A program made the translations under genes and the position numbers. A DNA stretch of 64,000 nt. Origin: Muribaculaceae bacterium. GTDB taxonomy: Bacteria; Bacteroidota; Bacteroidia; Bacteroidales; Muribaculaceae. Of the stretch, positions 53,811-61,266 are shown one piece after another (positions within the stretch are counted from its first letter, which is position 1; each line of letters begins with the position of its first letter). The stretch lies in assembly GCA_022510425.1 (NCBI GenBank), contig JAFLTO010000009.1, positions 49,536 to 113,535 on the forward strand, written 5' to 3'. The notes beneath the pieces are model-generated. The model saw only the letters and a program-made list of their open reading frames with translations, was not told where the DNA came from and ran no database searches.

Positions 53811-56045
53811 TTATTCAGCTTTGAAGGAAGTTTTGGAGCGGATATCTCCTGAGGAGGCTCCGATTAGGATCTCGAAGTCTCCCGGTTCCATTACCCAGTC
53901 GTGTTTGTCGGCGTCGAAGTAGCTGAGAGCACTACGGTCGAGTTCGAATTTAACGTCTTTGGTTTCTCCGGGGTTTAATTCCACTTTTTTGAAGCGTTTG
54001 AGTTCTTTATAAGGACGATCCACACTTGATTTCACGTCGCGGACATAAAGTTGCACAGTTTCCTTTCCTTTACGATCACCGGTATTGGTGACCGGCACCA
54101 CGATTTCAATCTTATCATCGTCTTTTGCGAAGAATTTCGGGGCAACGGCTTTGCCATATTCATAATTAGTGTAGCTGAGTCCATGACCGAAGGGGAATGT
54201 AGGTTTCAGTTTGTTTTTGTCGATATAACGATAACCCACGTAAATTCCCTCATTATATGGGATATCCATCACTTCGTTACCGAGGGCATCAATACTCTTA
54301 TGGCCGGGATATTCACCTTCTGCGTGGGCTCCGACCTGATCAAGTGAGGCATAATAAGTGTAGGGTAGTTTCCCGCTGGGATTGACGTCACCTGCCAAAA
54401 CAGAGGCGATAGCATTTCCTGTCTCGTTACCGAGATACCATCCCTGAAGGATAACAGGCACCTCGTTGACCCAAGGCATAGCCACGCCTGTTCCACTTAT
54501 GTTGAGCATCACAAGATTCGGATTAACCTTAGCAAGTGAGGTTATCAATTCATCCTGTCCGTAAGGAAGCGAGAGGGTTTCACGGTCGGAATCTTCAGCA
54601 TCCTGATGGTCGCTCTTGTTGAGTCCGCCTATAAAGATCACCAAATCTGCATCCTTTGCCACCTGAAGAGCTTCAGCAGTGAGTTCTTCCGGAGAACGAG
54701 AATCAGAGAGGTCCTGGCCGGTGGACACACCATTGTAGTTACCGGAAGGATCTCCCACATAACCTCTGGCATAGATGATTTCTGCCTCATCGCCGAAACG
54801 TTTCTGTAAGCCTTCGAGAGGAGTTATTTCATAACGAGCCTTGAGAGAGGATGACCCTCCACCCACAGTCATCTTCTTGATGGCATTTTCGCCTATAACG
54901 GCTATTTTCTTGGTTTTGTGAGTATCGATGGGAAGAATATTGTTGTCATTTTTCAATAAAACGATGCCTTCCTCTCCAATCTCACGAGCCGCAGCCACGT
55001 GTTCGTCACTATTCATGGCACCCCATGGACGATTACGGTTCATGGCAGTACGGAAAGTGAGTCGAAGCACTCTTCTCACCTTGTCGTTAAGTTCATCTTC
55101 AGAATAAGTGCCGTTTTGGATACCTTCGAGATATGGTTGTGCAAGGAAATAATTATCATAGGCATTACTTTGTCCGTTGGTTAACCCATTAGTCCAGCTA
55201 CCGAATTCCATGTCCAGACCTCCGCTCACTGCGGTGGCTGTGTCATGCACGGCACCCCAGTCAGAAATTACGGCACCATCCCAATCCCATTCCCCTTTGA
55301 GAATCTGATTCATGAGGATAGGGTTATAGCTTGCATGTTCACCGCGGAAAAGATTATAACCACCCATGAAGCTCCATGCGTCGCCTTCAGTTGCGGCAGC
55401 TTTGAACCCCGGGAGATAAATCTCGTAGAGAGTTCGATCATCGACTATCGGATTTGATGTGTGACGGTTGATTTCATTGTTGTTCAAGGCAAAATGCTTG
55501 ACACAAGCTGCCACACCGTTACTTTGAACGCCTTGCACGTAAGGCACTACCATTTCCGAAATTAGATATGGATCTTCACCCATGTATTCGAAATTACGAC
55601 CATTGAGAGGGGTGCGGTATACATTGATACCGGGGCCCAAAAGCACGCTTTTATTGCGGAAACGTGCCTCTTCACCGATACTTTTACCATACAGGAGTGC
55701 CATGTCAGGATTCCATGTGGCCGCCAAGGCGGTCAATGAAGGGAAAGCAGTACAGGAATCGTTGGTCCAACCTGCCTGTTCCCATTCGTCCCACAGCACT
55801 TCAGGCCGTACTCCCATAGGACCGTCGGTGCACCAAATTTCAGCAATACCGAGGCGAGGCACACCGGGTGCACTGAATTTTGACTGAGCATGGATAAGAT
55901 TTATCTTCTCACGGAGAGTCATTCGTGAAAGTGCATCCTCCACCCTTTCCTCTATGGGTTTGGAATCATCTAAATAAACAGGCGTTTCCGCCTTCCCGGT
56001 GAAAACACCGAGAAGGACGGAAACACATAAAAGAAGTTTCTTCAT
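53811..56045 (-). CDS. Secreted GH3 beta-glucosidase
   Basis: A 744-residue enzyme with a signal peptide (MKKLLLCVSVLLGVFTGKA). It has the GH3 barrel with nucleophile Asp262 in VISDWGAVHD, the second alpha/beta domain (KKIAVIGENA) and a C-terminal fibronectin-III-like domain (NTGDRKGKETVQLYV). It probably cleaves beta-glucosidic oligosaccharides to glucose in the periplasm. In the B. thetaiotaomicron beta-1,6-glucan locus a GH3 gene occupies the same last position. It begins one base after the binding-protein stop and is the final operon gene. Confidence 0.92.
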   Translation of the reverse strand: MKKLLLCVSVLLGVFTGKAETPVYLDDSKPIEERVEDALSRMTLREKINLIHAQSKFSAPGVPRLGIAEIWCTDGPMGVRPEVLWDEWEQAGWTNDSCTAFPSLTALAATWNPDMALLYGKSIGEEARFRNKSVLLGPGINVYRTPLNGRNFEYMGEDPYLISEMVVPYVQGVQSNGVAACVKHFALNNNEINRHTSNPIVDDRTLYEIYLPGFKAAATEGDAWSFMGGYNLFRGEHASYNPILMNQILKGEWDWDGAVISDWGAVHDTATAVSGGLDMEFGSWTNGLTNGQSNAYDNYFLAQPYLEGIQNGTYSEDELNDKVRRVLRLTFRTAMNRNRPWGAMNSDEHVAAAREIGEEGIVLLKNDNNILPIDTHKTKKIAVIGENAIKKMTVGGGSSSLKARYEITPLEGLQKRFGDEAEIIYARGYVGDPSGNYNGVSTGQDLSDSRSPEELTAEALQVAKDADLVIFIGGLNKSDHQDAEDSDRETLSLPYGQDELITSLAKVNPNLVMLNISGTGVAMPWVNEVPVILQGWYLGNETGNAIASVLAGDVNPSGKLPYTYYASLDQVGAHAEGEYPGHKSIDALGNEVMDIPYNEGIYVGYRYIDKNKLKPTFPFGHGLSYTNYEYGKAVAPKFFAKDDDKIEIVVPVTNTGDRKGKETVQLYVRDVKSSVDRPYKELKRFKKVELNPGETKDVKFELDRSALSYFDADKHDWVMEPGDFEILIGASSGDIRSKTSFKAE

Positions 56046-56046
56046 A

Positions 56047-58086
56047 TTATAGTTTTTCGAAATTTATCGTTCCATTTTCAACACCTTCGCTCAAATCGAT
56101 AGTTATCAGGTAAGTATCCCCTATATTAAGGCTAACTCCCGATGCAAGATGTATATTACCGTCAGATTGTCCTACGGTTATAAATTCAGAAGCGGTTCCT
56201 GTTTCAGTAAGTAGATTATCACCTCCGAACTCACCGTTATCCCATTGGTTGATATAATAGAATTTGAAGTTAACCGAGTTAGCTTGGATTCTTTGGCCCG
56301 GCACATTACTCAATGCTTCACCGGCCTGGGCAGTGAATTTATAGACTTTCGGTGAAACTTCCGGCATACAATATCCGTTTTCAGGTGTCCATCCGATTTG
56401 ATATGCAAGCGACGGGTTGCCTACTCCTTCACCTATTATCCAGATTGCACCTGTGCCGTCATCCTGAAGCTTCATTGCACTTCCGTTTTCATTGCATCGG
56501 TAAGCATAAATACACTCTCTTTCTTTATTAACCACTACATTATAATATCCGCTAACCGGGATAAAAGTCAAATTATCAGGTGTGCCGCTGAAATAATCGG
56601 GGTCAATATAAAGTTCCGTGATATTGATATCGCCTGAAAAATTAATGGCCTCACCTTGATTCAATTCAATAACTAATGAATAGGTTGAATTGTCAGCTGT
56701 ATTCATTTCTTTACCGTTGATTGAAACAGGTTTTTGCTCAAACTGGTTTTCACCGGCAATTTCAGTAGTGAGAATGGCATTGTCAATTCCGTTGGAACAA
56801 TCAAGTGTTATAACATAGATTGTATTGGCTTCTAGTTCCACGCCATCCTTGAGATAGAGGTTACCGTTGTCATGTCCGCCTGTGCCATCGCCCACTGCTA
56901 TAAGATCACTTTGAGATGTCAGCATAGAACTTGTGAATTCAGTTCCCCATCCATCTTGTCCGAATATCTTAAAGTTGATTTGTGAGACATTGATATTTCT
57001 GCCACCTACCACAGTGACTTGATAAACCTTGTCAGATTGTGGCGCCATCGGTATGCCTTGTCCCGGATTCCAACCCGGAGCATTCGATAGTGATGGATAG
57101 CCGATATTGTCACCAAGGATCCAAGGCAGACCTGTTCCGTCCTGGCTGAGTGTGCCCGGAGCTCCTGCCACGAGTTTAACCACCTGGAAGTATTTCAACT
57201 TGGTATTGGCTATGAAACGGTAGTTGCCGTCGTAAGCCATAAATGAATATGTTCCGTCAGAATTTGCTTCGAAATAGTCGGGATTCAACCACCATTCCTC
57301 GAAATTCGGGAAACCGTCAAGTGTCAAAGGATCTCCCTTGGCAAGGTTGTTGATATCAACCTGATAAACATCATCTGATATTTGTTCAAACAAATTATCA
57401 TTCAATGTATAGGAAGTGAAAGGAGCCCCTTCCATTGTGAATGTATTGAAAGATATGGTATAATTGCCGGCTCCGGCATTGGTGAACGGTATGGATTTAC
57501 TTCCATTAACCTTGATCTCGCCGCCTTCATATCCCCAGATCACTTCATCTGTAGCTCCGCCTGCAGCGGGAGCCACAATCTTTCCCGGCATCTGAGCCTC
57601 AAAATTATCAGTGACTTCGTAATTATACATAGAAACACGCTGCATTGTGTATTGTGTTCCTTCATCAGATACAAATGTCAGATAAGGATAATCGGCATGT
57701 TCTATTTTTACGCTATAAATTTTTTCCGTGATGGTGAAATTTATATTCTGGAGCCAAAGCTTAAGGGTTGCAGTTCCGTCCGGAATATTGGCTATGTATG
57801 GTACATAGATAGCAACCGGATAAGTTTCTCCGCTCACTTTTGTACGGATCACTTGTTCAGCCACAAGTTCAGAATCGAAGTAAAGTTCTGCGTGAATAGT
57901 TGAAAGAGGCACCTGACTATCGGATGCTTTCACATCAAAACGAAGGGTATCTCCGAAGCAAGCATTGCCGAGATTCCCGGTTACATCCATGACCGGATTA
58001 CCCGGATTTTTCATGTCATCATCTTTACAGGCTACCATGATGGCACCCAAAGCAAATAGGCATGCAAAAGTTTTTATATGTTTCAT
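56047..58086 (-). CDS. Surface glycan-binding lipoprotein (SusE/F-like position)
   Basis: A 679-residue lipoprotein (MKHIKTFACLFALGAIMVAC, Cys20). After an N-terminal Ig-like domain it contains two related modules, recognisable from paired text: GDNIGYPSLSNAPGWNPGQG with NFKIFGQDGWG, and GEGVGNPSLAYQIGWTPENG with NFKFYYINQWD. These resemble SusE/SusF-type binding domains (DUF5121-like). By position, between GH30 and GH3, it corresponds to the surface glycan-binding protein of known beta-1,6-glucan loci. It should bind polysaccharide at the cell surface; ligand is inferred. Confidence 0.8.
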   Translation of the reverse strand: MKHIKTFACLFALGAIMVACKDDDMKNPGNPVMDVTGNLGNACFGDTLRFDVKASDSQVPLSTIHAELYFDSELVAEQVIRTKVSGETYPVAIYVPYIANIPDGTATLKLWLQNINFTITEKIYSVKIEHADYPYLTFVSDEGTQYTMQRVSMYNYEVTDNFEAQMPGKIVAPAAGGATDEVIWGYEGGEIKVNGSKSIPFTNAGAGNYTISFNTFTMEGAPFTSYTLNDNLFEQISDDVYQVDINNLAKGDPLTLDGFPNFEEWWLNPDYFEANSDGTYSFMAYDGNYRFIANTKLKYFQVVKLVAGAPGTLSQDGTGLPWILGDNIGYPSLSNAPGWNPGQGIPMAPQSDKVYQVTVVGGRNINVSQINFKIFGQDGWGTEFTSSMLTSQSDLIAVGDGTGGHDNGNLYLKDGVELEANTIYVITLDCSNGIDNAILTTEIAGENQFEQKPVSINGKEMNTADNSTYSLVIELNQGEAINFSGDINITELYIDPDYFSGTPDNLTFIPVSGYYNVVVNKERECIYAYRCNENGSAMKLQDDGTGAIWIIGEGVGNPSLAYQIGWTPENGYCMPEVSPKVYKFTAQAGEALSNVPGQRIQANSVNFKFYYINQWDNGEFGGDNLLTETGTASEFITVGQSDGNIHLASGVSLNIGDTYLITIDLSEGVENGTINFEKL

Positions 58087-58121
58087 AATGGAATTTAAGT
58101 CTTTTAAGGTTATTGTTGTTT

Positions 58122-58144
58122 GAGGAGGTCAAGGAGACCTCCTC
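58122..58144 (-). other. Intercistronic stem-loop between GH30 and binding-protein genes
   Basis: GAGGAGGTC (58122-58130) and GACCTCCTC (58136-58144) form a perfect 9-bp GC-rich stem with a five-base loop in the 65-base gap. It lies eight bases after the GH30 stop and has no U-run on the minus strand, so it may stabilise or partly terminate the message rather than end it. Confidence 0.7.
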
Positions 58145-58151
58145 TCCTATA

Positions 58152-59681
58152 CTACCATTTAAAGGAGACCACAGAGTTTGCCGGAAGAGTGACGGGGAAT
58201 TTCCAGTCTCCATCCGCAACCGTGAAATCTACGGATTCTGAATTTTTGTTCAGAAGTACAAGACCATAGGAACCGTCCGGATTCAAGAATGCAGAACTTA
58301 ACACGTTTGCTTGATTTCCCGTTGTGCCGATACGTACGGCACCGGGAAGGGCCACACTTGAAGTGTGGGCTATTATATAATAATAAGCATTCTTGCGGAT
58401 TGTGCCGTTGTTTAGAAGATCCACTGTCCCATACCCTGTTTTACAGGAACCGTCTGCAGGACTGAATGGCCCGTGAGCTTCGTCAAGCACAAGATTCCAA
58501 AGGATGAAGCCCCGGCTCCAATTGTTGGTTGTGCCAAGTGCAATGTCTTCCATTGTTGAAAGTAGTCTCCTTGAAACGTTTTCAGAAGCCTTGTCCTGAC
58601 CACCGTCATTCCATTCACCATCGGTAGATTCTGTGAAAACCAGTTCCTTGGAGGGTGCTGCTTTGTGTATAACGGTAAGTTCAGAAACGTTACCTCCATA
58701 GTTATGGTAAGCCGCTCCTGCTATATATTTGGATGCCTCAGGATCTTCATATATCTTGAGCGGATATTGCATCTGATCTGCAACATTGTCATAATTGTAA
58801 TTATGATCGAAGCAATAGATCTTGGTGCCAAGACCCGCTTCATCAAGTTGAGGTCCTAACCCGGTCTTGATGAAATCACGTTCCTGTTGCCAAGGCATGA
58901 GCATTGAAGCAGAGTTACCCGGATTCAACGGCTCATTTTGCGGAGTGACGGCATAAATAGGAATACCGTTTCTTTCGAATGCTTGAATCCAAAGAACGAA
59001 GTATTTGCCATAATCACTGTAGTACTTGGGATTCAGATAACCACCCGTCCATGAATTATATGGCTGGAGATCCTGAAGATTGTTAACCTTCATCCAACGA
59101 GGTGCTGTCCATGGAGATCCTAATACCTTCAAATTGGGATTTATGGCAAGAATCTCCTTAATTACCGGGATAAGATAGTCGGTTTCTTCTTTTGTGAGAC
59201 TGAAATTCTCGAGTCCCTCTTTATCGTTGAGAGTATATTCGGTTCGTGAAAAATCCGAACATCCGATAGGCACGCGGATATAACTGAAACCATACCCCTC
59301 GGTCATTGAGAATGTTTCCTTAAGGAACTTAGTTCTGTCGGCTTGCGGCATTTTGAGAAGATTTTCAGCGGCGGCTCCGGTAATGGCAGAACCGAACCCA
59401 TCTATTTCCTGAAATTGATCGGCAGGATTCATCTTCATTGTTTTTGTAGCCATGCTTGAGCCCGGTTGAGCCTTTAGAGAAGAAACAGTGAGATCATAAG
59501 ACTTGTTAGGAGTAGTAGTCATCATCCACACGGTCTTGGTATTGTCGGTGTCACCACCACCATTGTCGGGTGTTTGCATACCTGAAGAGGGAGGAGTGAC
59601 CGGATCGTCGTTTTTATCGCCGCATGCCACTAATGACATGGCGGCAAGGAATACTGAGAGAATCACTTTTTTGTCTTTCAT
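58152..59681 (-). CDS. Lipoprotein GH30 glucanase (likely endo-beta-1,6-glucanase)
   Basis: A 509-residue lipoprotein (signal ending SLVAC, Cys20) with a GH30 TIM barrel and C-terminal beta domain. The acid/base is Glu250 in TPQNEPLN and the nucleophile Glu351 in VFTESTDGEWND. The start at 59681 is preferred to 59693 because it gives a compact lipoprotein signal. GH30 includes glucosylceramidases and beta-1,6-glucanases (subfamily GH30_3). Placement directly after susD and before a glycan-binding lipoprotein and GH3 favours surface endo-beta-1,6-glucanase activity. Confidence 0.88.
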   Translation of the reverse strand: MKDKKVILSVFLAAMSLVACGDKNDDPVTPPSSGMQTPDNGGGDTDNTKTVWMMTTTPNKSYDLTVSSLKAQPGSSMATKTMKMNPADQFQEIDGFGSAITGAAAENLLKMPQADRTKFLKETFSMTEGYGFSYIRVPIGCSDFSRTEYTLNDKEGLENFSLTKEETDYLIPVIKEILAINPNLKVLGSPWTAPRWMKVNNLQDLQPYNSWTGGYLNPKYYSDYGKYFVLWIQAFERNGIPIYAVTPQNEPLNPGNSASMLMPWQQERDFIKTGLGPQLDEAGLGTKIYCFDHNYNYDNVADQMQYPLKIYEDPEASKYIAGAAYHNYGGNVSELTVIHKAAPSKELVFTESTDGEWNDGGQDKASENVSRRLLSTMEDIALGTTNNWSRGFILWNLVLDEAHGPFSPADGSCKTGYGTVDLLNNGTIRKNAYYYIIAHTSSVALPGAVRIGTTGNQANVLSSAFLNPDGSYGLVLLNKNSESVDFTVADGDWKFPVTLPANSVVSFKW

Positions 59682-59707
59682 TATAATGAACATTAGGATT
59701 AGTTATA

Positions 59708-61255
59708 TCAATATCCGGGGTTTTGAACCACGTTAGGATTGGTGTCAAGCACATCCTGAGGAATAGGGAGAAGATATGAATTCTCTGTGTAGGGATTCAC
59801 AAGCGGTAGTCTTCCCGGGTCGGTTCTTTGAGCTGCCATCATAGCCTCCTGCACAAGGTCGAGACGACAAAGGTCGTACCAACGTTCGCCTTCACAAGCA
59901 AGTTCAAGACGACGCTCGTTTACATATAACGAAAATAGTGTCTCTTTATTTCCTTTCTCTGAAGCAGTTAAAGTCCTTACACCGGCTCTTGTCCTGATCT
60001 GATCAATTATAGCTGCGGCACCTGTCAAATCATTGTTTGCCAAAAGTCCTTCGGCTTTGAGAAGGAGCAAGTCGTCATAGCGGAGGAAGTAGATAACACT
60101 ATATCCGGAACGAACCTTATACATGAAAGCATAATCGTTAGAAGGATAATAGTTGCTCCAGTCACATTCCTGGTATATAACTGTCTGTTCCTTACGCTTG
60201 GTGTCGTTAAGTTCATCAAAAGCTGCCGTGAGGTCTCTTGAGGGTGTGATCCATTTGGCCCAAGTGAAACCGTAACTCATGTCTTCGAGACAATGGCCGT
60301 ACATCCAGGATGCCCAGTTTCCGGAACCTACCGGATAGTGGATCTCAAGGATTGATTCTGCAGTGTTTTGATAGAGAGGAGTGGCAACATAACCGGTGGA
60401 GCTCTCAGTCATATCCACATCAAAAAGCATACCGTATTCAGGATTGAGGGCATAACCGTTTGCAGTGAGTTCGTCCACATATTTGATCACCTTATTATAG
60501 TCACGCACAGGTTTTTCAGCGTAAACCTTAGCGAGCAAAGCAGTTGCCACATCCTTGCTGAAACGAGTCTTGTCGCCATTTCCGGCAGGTGCATATTGAT
60601 ATGCATCGAGAAGATCGTTTAGAATTGCCTCGTAAGCTTCAGCTTCAGTATTCTGTTTCGGGAAATAGCTTTCATATGCCTCGGCTATATTTTCTGATGT
60701 AATATCAGGTGGTATGGTAGTTACCAAAGGAATGTTACCCCACATACGGGCAGCACGGAACCAAATAAGTGCACGGAATATCTCGGCCTGAGCCTTCATT
60801 GATTTCACCTCAGAATCAGATAGACTGCCATCGGCCACTTTTTCCACGCCGACGATGAAACGGGTGCATCGTGCAGCCTGATCGAAAAGATATTCCCAGT
60901 CACGGTTCACACAGAGAGTGGTGGAGTTGAGATCGTTGGTAGCCGGGTCAACAACCTCGCTACCGGTGGTTCCGGCATAAGCATTGTCGGAATGAACATC
61001 GCCAATGAGAAGATAGTCGAGCTGCAAAAAGTTTTGGTTGCCTCTGATATCTTCGTAAAGAGCGGTCAGAGCGCTTTCAGCATCAGCACGGTTCTTATAG
61101 ACTATTGAAGCGTCTTCAGATGCGTCGGGCTCGGTGTCATCGATTCCTTCAGTGATGTCTGAGTAATCGCTCACGGGCTCATAGTTAAGGCCACATGAAG
61201 AAGCCAAGCACATTGCAACTATTATAGAAAAAATATTTATATACTTAAGTTTCAT
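59708..61255 (-). CDS. susD: SusD/RagB family outer-membrane lipoprotein
   Basis: A 515-residue lipoprotein (MKLKYINIFSIIVAMCLASS then Cys21). The SusD fold is shown by the N-terminal TPR-like helices (EIFRALIWFRAARMWGNIPL), the RSGYSVIYFLRYDDLLLLKAE stretch in shortened form, and the C-terminal ERRLELACEGERWYDLCRL with the family ending NPNVVQNPGY. It forms the lid of the SusC transporter encoded 11 bases upstream and captures glycan oligosaccharides at the cell surface. Confidence 0.95.
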   Translation of the reverse strand: MKLKYINIFSIIVAMCLASSCGLNYEPVSDYSDITEGIDDTEPDASEDASIVYKNRADAESALTALYEDIRGNQNFLQLDYLLIGDVHSDNAYAGTTGSEVVDPATNDLNSTTLCVNRDWEYLFDQAARCTRFIVGVEKVADGSLSDSEVKSMKAQAEIFRALIWFRAARMWGNIPLVTTIPPDITSENIAEAYESYFPKQNTEAEAYEAILNDLLDAYQYAPAGNGDKTRFSKDVATALLAKVYAEKPVRDYNKVIKYVDELTANGYALNPEYGMLFDVDMTESSTGYVATPLYQNTAESILEIHYPVGSGNWASWMYGHCLEDMSYGFTWAKWITPSRDLTAAFDELNDTKRKEQTVIYQECDWSNYYPSNDYAFMYKVRSGYSVIYFLRYDDLLLLKAEGLLANNDLTGAAAIIDQIRTRAGVRTLTASEKGNKETLFSLYVNERRLELACEGERWYDLCRLDLVQEAMMAAQRTDPGRLPLVNPYTENSYLLPIPQDVLDTNPNVVQNPGY

Positions 61256-61266
61256 GTCTTTAGATA

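Noticed and set aside
55582..55887. Plus-strand frame inside the GH3 gene
   Set aside because: It lies antisense to conserved GH3 sequence and shows no family features.
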